From the NCBI RefSeq assembly GCF_003865095.1, contig NZ_BHYK01000031.1, positions 1 to 48,892 of the forward strand: a DNA stretch of 48,892 nt. Reading direction: 5' to 3'. The position numbers were made by a program, and so were the translations under genes. The notes under the pieces are model-generated. The model made no database searches. It was not told where the DNA came from and saw only the letters and a list, made by a program, of their open reading frames with translations. Each line of letters opens with the position of its first letter. Position 1 is the first letter of the stretch. Shown here piece after piece: positions 45,026 to 48,892 of this stretch. The DNA comes from Clostridium tagluense. Its GTDB lineage: Bacteria; Bacillota; Clostridia; Clostridiales; Clostridiaceae.

Positions 45026-45478
45026 ATGAAGAAAAAACATATAAATTGGATTTTAGTTATAGGATGGATGATATTAATATTTCTATTTTCTAGTCAACCT
45101 GGTGAGGTATCAAGTGAAAATAATAAATTTGTTATATATATATTCAAATTTATTGGTCTAGACTTAAATAGTATACTTGGGACTCTTAGTGATTTTATAG
45201 TTAGAAAAGCGGCACATTTTACAGAATATTTTATTTTGTATATCCTGCTATATGGGGCTATAAATACAAAGAAAAATTGGGATATTAAAGCGTTTATGCT
45301 CAGTATATTAATAGTGTTTTTATATGCATGCTCCGATGAATTCCATCAGGCTTTTGTTCCAGGAAGAGGACCGGCTTTTAGAGATGTAATGGTAGATACA
45401 TGCGGGGGACTTACAGCATTTCTGACTATGTATATTGTCACATTAAAAAAGGGGGCTGCCCTTCAAAAAAAGATTTGA
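45026..45478 (+). CDS. VanZ-family membrane protein
   Basis: 150 aa with four membrane helices. The family motifs are clear: FLFSSQPG, VRKAAHFTEYFILY and DEFHQAFVPGRGPAFRDVMVDTCGG. VanZ-like proteins affect sensitivity to teicoplanin and other cell-wall drugs by an unknown mechanism. The ATG at 45026 follows GAGGGGTG; the long upstream in-frame extension has a low-complexity composition and is rejected. Confidence 0.92.
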   Translation: MKKKHINWILVIGWMILIFLFSSQPGEVSSENNKFVIYIFKFIGLDLNSILGTLSDFIVRKAAHFTEYFILYILLYGAINTKKNWDIKAFMLSILIVFLYACSDEFHQAFVPGRGPAFRDVMVDTCGGLTAFLTMYIVTLKKGAALQKKI

Positions 45479-45482
45479 TTAA

Positions 45483-45639
45483 ATTAAAATAATATTTTTT
45501 GGATTTTATACAGGGTTTACGTTTAAGGATATAACGGGAGATAGATAAGATTCCAGAAATAGTGGTTGATAATAGAATATATGGGTCAGGGTATGAACAA
45601 ATTTACTATCAGTGGCAAAGCAAATACGTGGAGAATTAA
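45483..45639 (+). pseudogene. Frameshifted C-terminal gene remnant
   Basis: One frame (from 45483) reads IKIIFFGFYTGFTFKDITGDR then TAA at 45546. The next frame (from 45535) continues with DKIPEIVVDNRIYGSG and YEQIYYQWQSKYVEN before TAA at 45637. Together they form a convincing protein C-terminus broken by one frameshift near 45541. No start codon or ribosome site. Family not recognised. Confidence 0.5.
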
Positions 45640-45668
45640 CGTTCTAATTTTCAAAATAAATGACTAAC

Positions 45669-46523
45669 TTATCTCCAATAAGAAACATTATCTTCAAGTT
45701 TATTAAATATAGAACGAACAGCTTTTGACCAATTTTTATCTTCAGAGTATTTTCTATTAACCCAAGTAAAGGCTTCAATGTTATTAGGCTTATTTTTACA
45801 CAAATTCACTATGGTTCTTGCAGCAATGTTAGCAGCATCTTGGATATTAGTATTATATTTTTTCCAACTAAAAAATACATTAAAGGGATTATTGGCAATT
45901 TTATAGGCGTTTTTATTGTCTTTTGGTACAAAGGATTGTTCTTGGCCTGTAATAGCGAACATAACAAGTGGATTTAAATTAAAGTCTTTGCTTACAGATA
46001 ATATTGCTGAAAAATAAGGTTCGTAAACTAGAAGAGAGTTTTTTGATTTTAGAAATTCTTTTAATTCTGTTATATTAACATTCTTGTACATTAAATAATC
46101 TGGAAGATGAGCATTAACAACTGGATTTTCCTTAGGGTTAATAATGTTTGAGCTAATGTTGGCCTTTTTTGTATAATAACTTTCAAGGAGAGCAGATTCA
46201 TTTAATGCATAGAGATCATCTTCATAATTATTGGCCTCTATTTTTTTTGAAAGATTTGTATTCAAATGTTCAATATATCCACGACTTAGAGTAGGGGATT
46301 GTTTATCTTTTGGCAGTAACGCAGAGTCATAAGATAGTTTATTTGATAGTACATTTTTATATGAGGGGATAGTAGCTATAGTCTTGGGATTTTCTTTTTC
46401 GAAATCATTAAGAGTTGTACTATTTAAGTCTGTAAAATTTTTAGTAAATACTATGCAAATCACACTATAAATAATTGTAATTAATAGAAGCTTCCAACTA
46501 GTAGGACTTTTTTTAATACTCAT
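45669..46523 (-). CDS. Membrane-anchored glucosaminidase-like protein
   Basis: 284 aa. One N-terminal membrane helix (about 11-27) leads to a linker (about 30-155). The C-terminal domain (about 160-284) resembles the GH73/lysozyme-like glucosaminidase fold: PYFSAILSVSKDFNLNPLVMFAITGQEQSFVP, then NNPFNVF and DAANIAARTI. The E in GQEQSF is a plausible catalytic acid. It probably acts on peptidoglycan at the cell surface. Alone on the minus strand. Confidence 0.72.
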   Translation of the reverse strand: MSIKKSPTSWKLLLITIIYSVICIVFTKNFTDLNSTTLNDFEKENPKTIATIPSYKNVLSNKLSYDSALLPKDKQSPTLSRGYIEHLNTNLSKKIEANNYEDDLYALNESALLESYYTKKANISSNIINPKENPVVNAHLPDYLMYKNVNITELKEFLKSKNSLLVYEPYFSAILSVSKDFNLNPLVMFAITGQEQSFVPKDNKNAYKIANNPFNVFFSWKKYNTNIQDAANIAARTIVNLCKNKPNNIEAFTWVNRKYSEDKNWSKAVRSIFNKLEDNVSYWR

Positions 46524-46801
46524 ATTTTCACACCTGCTTTTATTTTTGTGATATCTCCATGTAAATCATGAAGATACATAATTATATTACAAATATATCC
46601 AAAAAAATAAAAAATATACATAGAAATAATAATTTTTAAATTCATTGCTGTTAGTATGGTATTTATATCATTGCTTAATTTCAAGTAGAAGAATGCTTAT
46701 AAATGGCGAAGTTTATTGTATGGATACATTTTTTAAAATCCGTTAATAGTGATATAATTTTTAATATGATATTGTAAACTACAGTTTAAGGGGTGGAAAT
46801 T

Positions 46802-47935
46802 ATGAAGGTGTCTCAAATAATGACTCCAGGGCCTACGGAGGTAAGAGAAAACGTCAGAATGGCAAGAGCGTTAGCTACAACTAACCCAGATTTAGATTTA
46901 GAGTTTTATGAATTTTACAAAGAAACCTGTGAGAAAATAGGCCTGTTTTTAAAGACTAATAATCAAGTTAGAATACTAAGTGGTGAGGGTATTTTAGGCC
47001 TTGAAGCAGCTTGTGCATCCCTAACTGAGACTCATGATAGGGTACTCGTAATTGATAATGGAATCTTTGGAGAAGGATTTGCGGATTTTGTTAAGATGTA
47101 CGGTGGAGAAGCGGTCGTTTTTAAAGGTAATAGGAAACGTAAGATAGATATAATAGAACTAGAAAAATTTTTAGAAAAGGATCATGATTTTAAATATGCT
47201 ACTGTAGTACATTGTGATACTCCTTCAGGAGTTTTAAATGATATAGATAAAATATGCCCTTTGTTAAAGAAAAATGGCATATTAACTGTGGTAGATAGTG
47301 TAGCTGCAATGGGTGGAGAAGATATAAGAGTAGATGAATGGAAAATAGATGTAGTACTCGGTGCATCCCAGAAGTGTGTTTCGGCTCCAGTAGGGCTAAC
47401 TTTTCTAAGTATAAGTGAAGATGCATTTAAATTAATGCAGCAGAGAGAAAAGCCTATAGCTTCTTACTATTGCAATTTACTTGTATGGAAGGATTATTAC
47501 GAAAATGAATGGTTTCCATATACACCACCGATAAGTGATATTGTTGGACTAAGGCGGGCAATTGATAATATATTAGAAGATAAAGGGGTAATTGAAAGAC
47601 ATAATTCTATTGGCAAAGCTACAAGAAAAGCGGTAATGGAGGCAGGGCTTAATTTATACATTGAGGAGGGATATTCCAATACTGTAACGGTTATAGAAAT
47701 GCCTGAGGGCATAGCTGATAAAGAATTATTAAAGCATATGCTTGAGGAATTTAATGTATTTATAGCTGGTTCCTTTGGTTATCTACAAGGGAAAGTAATA
47801 AGAATAGGTCATATGGGTGAAAATGCGAAAGTGAATAAAATGGTCTATACTCTATTAGCATTACAAAACTCATTAAAGGTGTTAGGTTTTCAATGTAAAA
47901 AAGACATGGTTGAGGTTTTTTTAAATGAGATATAA
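46802..47935 (+). CDS. Class V PLP-dependent aminotransferase (alanine-glyoxylate/serine-pyruvate type)
   Basis: 377 aa. Fold type I aminotransferase with the opening MTPGPTEV, HCDTPSGVLND, VVDSVAAMGGEDIRVDEW, and GASQKCVSAPVGLTFLS with the PLP lysine in SQK. The end LQGKVIRIGHMG is typical of the AGXT/PucG group. The amino donor and acceptor cannot be fixed from sequence. GGGGTGG lies before ATG 46802; an in-frame GTG at 46793 is part of that ribosome site. Confidence 0.93.
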   Translation: MKVSQIMTPGPTEVRENVRMARALATTNPDLDLEFYEFYKETCEKIGLFLKTNNQVRILSGEGILGLEAACASLTETHDRVLVIDNGIFGEGFADFVKMYGGEAVVFKGNRKRKIDIIELEKFLEKDHDFKYATVVHCDTPSGVLNDIDKICPLLKKNGILTVVDSVAAMGGEDIRVDEWKIDVVLGASQKCVSAPVGLTFLSISEDAFKLMQQREKPIASYYCNLLVWKDYYENEWFPYTPPISDIVGLRRAIDNILEDKGVIERHNSIGKATRKAVMEAGLNLYIEEGYSNTVTVIEMPEGIADKELLKHMLEEFNVFIAGSFGYLQGKVIRIGHMGENAKVNKMVYTLLALQNSLKVLGFQCKKDMVEVFLNEI

Positions 47936-47994
47936 TTTAATAGTTTGGGGTTAAAGGAATATGAGCGGTAAGTATATATGTAGAATAAAATTTG

Positions 47995-48022
47995 TGTCGG
48001 TGATAAGTCATCGACTTTTTTA
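47995..48022 (+). terminator. Terminator after the aminotransferase gene
   Basis: GTCGGTGA/TCATCGAC, 8 bp with a TAAG loop, then TTTTTTATTTT. Confidence 0.82.
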
Positions 48023-48430
48023 TTTTGCTTCATATATATAGATGAAATAATAATATAGAAAGCTAAGTAAATGGAGTTCATGCAATTAGCAAAAAAATAT
48101 ATATAAATCAATGAGGGATAAAAAAACAGTTTAGATGTTACTAAGTAAATAGGCTTTATGAACTATAAAGGAGTAATAGTAAGGTGATTTCAGTGTTCCT
48201 TTGATTAAATAGAGTATACTAGTCCTAGTGTATCAGTATCAAAGAAACTGCATAATTAGTAGTATTATAAAGAATATTATATATAGTTGTCGTATTTCAA
48301 GAGTTAGCATAAATGCCTTATATGTGTATATGATAGAATACTCCTTGTAGTCACGAAAGAGTGGCTCAGAAAGTTAGATGTTAATTGCGATTTAATAAAT
48401 TTTTACATGAAAATTAAATTTAAAAAGTTA
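48023..48430. other. Intergenic region before the rRNA operon
   Basis: About 400 AT-rich bases. I see no gene or remnant; further rRNA promoters may lie here but none is clear. Confidence 0.5.
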
Positions 48431-48459
48431 TTGACAAAACAAGCAATACCAAGTAAAAT
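48431..48459 (+). promoter_or_regulatory. rRNA operon promoter
   Basis: TTGACA, a 17-bp spacer and TAAAAT, about 215 bases before the 16S 5' end, oriented into it. The leader after it includes a boxA-like GGTCTTTGAAAATTAAAC (48493-48510), as in other clostridial rRNA leaders. Confidence 0.85.
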
Positions 48460-48673
48460 AGTAGAAGTCGTCACATGATGACAAAGCAAATTGGTCTTTG
48501 AAAATTAAACAGAGAAATAGGTAAAATAGCGAAATAACATTTTGCTAGACCAGTTAATTACTTTAGATAAAAAAGTAATTTTAGTCGTAAGACTAAAAAG
48601 TATGTAATGAGCTTGCTAACCAGCTTAACAGTTGGCGCAGATTATTCATTTCAAATAAAAAGTGTAAACTTTT

Positions 48674-48892
<219 letters not shown>

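Noticed and set aside
47890-48111. Minus-strand frame over the aminotransferase terminator
   Set aside because: It overlaps the end of the aminotransferase gene and a terminator on the other strand, and has no recognisable protein character.

Overview
The window looks like a chromosomal segment of a low-GC, AT-rich Firmicute, most likely a Clostridium sensu stricto. Grounds: codon usage, many strong GGAGG-type ribosome binding sites with TTG/GTG starts, a T-box in front of asnA, the glgC/glgD pair, the clostridial-style split kdp locus and B. subtilis yce-like Ter genes. It runs from the end of one rRNA operon (5S plus tRNA-Lys, 9-206) to the start of the next (16S from about 48674). Both operons lie on the + strand, so the segment is bracketed by direct rRNA repeats. 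All family names come from reading motifs, not from searches.

Region 1 (0.2-13.8 kb) is a potassium island. It holds a receiver-TPR protein, two TrkA/RCK proteins, a 33-codon membrane micro-ORF, TrkH, an anchored OB-fold-like protein, the kinase half of KdpD, KdpE, two micro-ORFs (one is KdpF), KdpA, KdpB, KdpC, the separate N-terminal sensor half of KdpD on the opposite strand, and a small TPR protein. Two tandem copies of a hexamer-N5-hexamer box precede kdp. A third copy, with identical spacing to a -10, precedes the TPR gene, suggesting one KdpE-type regulon.

Region 2 (14-26 kb) is mixed. It has a GntR/YtrA-regulated ABC exporter with an operator over its promoter, an MscS channel, three tandem M42 metallo-aminopeptidases, a secreted beta-helix protein, glgC-glgD, and an Nramp manganese transporter behind a 26-bp perfect palindrome.

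Region 3 (26.6-41.7 kb) is a Ter-type stress module. It contains three TerD proteins, a PMCA-like Ca2+ P-type ATPase, and a minus-strand biosynthetic operon (CitE-like lyase, PRTase-TRSP, PRTase-PELOTA, HAD phosphatase). Divergent from that are AIM24, a fourth TerD with an extra N-terminus and an altered Ca loop, and a FliB-like cysteine-rich lysine methylase. A triplicated YceG protein follows. TerC, TelA and the ATP-grasp enzyme usually linked to such systems are not in the window. This is the best candidate for an under-described system, chiefly because of the FliB-like enzyme and the enlarged YceG.

Region 4 (42-48.9 kb) carries a zinc-ribbon protein, a glutaminyl cyclotransferase-like protein, asnA with an Asn-specific T-box, VanZ, a glucosaminidase-like protein, a class V aminotransferase, and the rRNA promoter and 16S start. 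Several intergenic stretches contain short, frame-broken coding remnants (about 13.84, 36.13, 41.86 and 45.48 kb), pointing to gene decay between intact operons.
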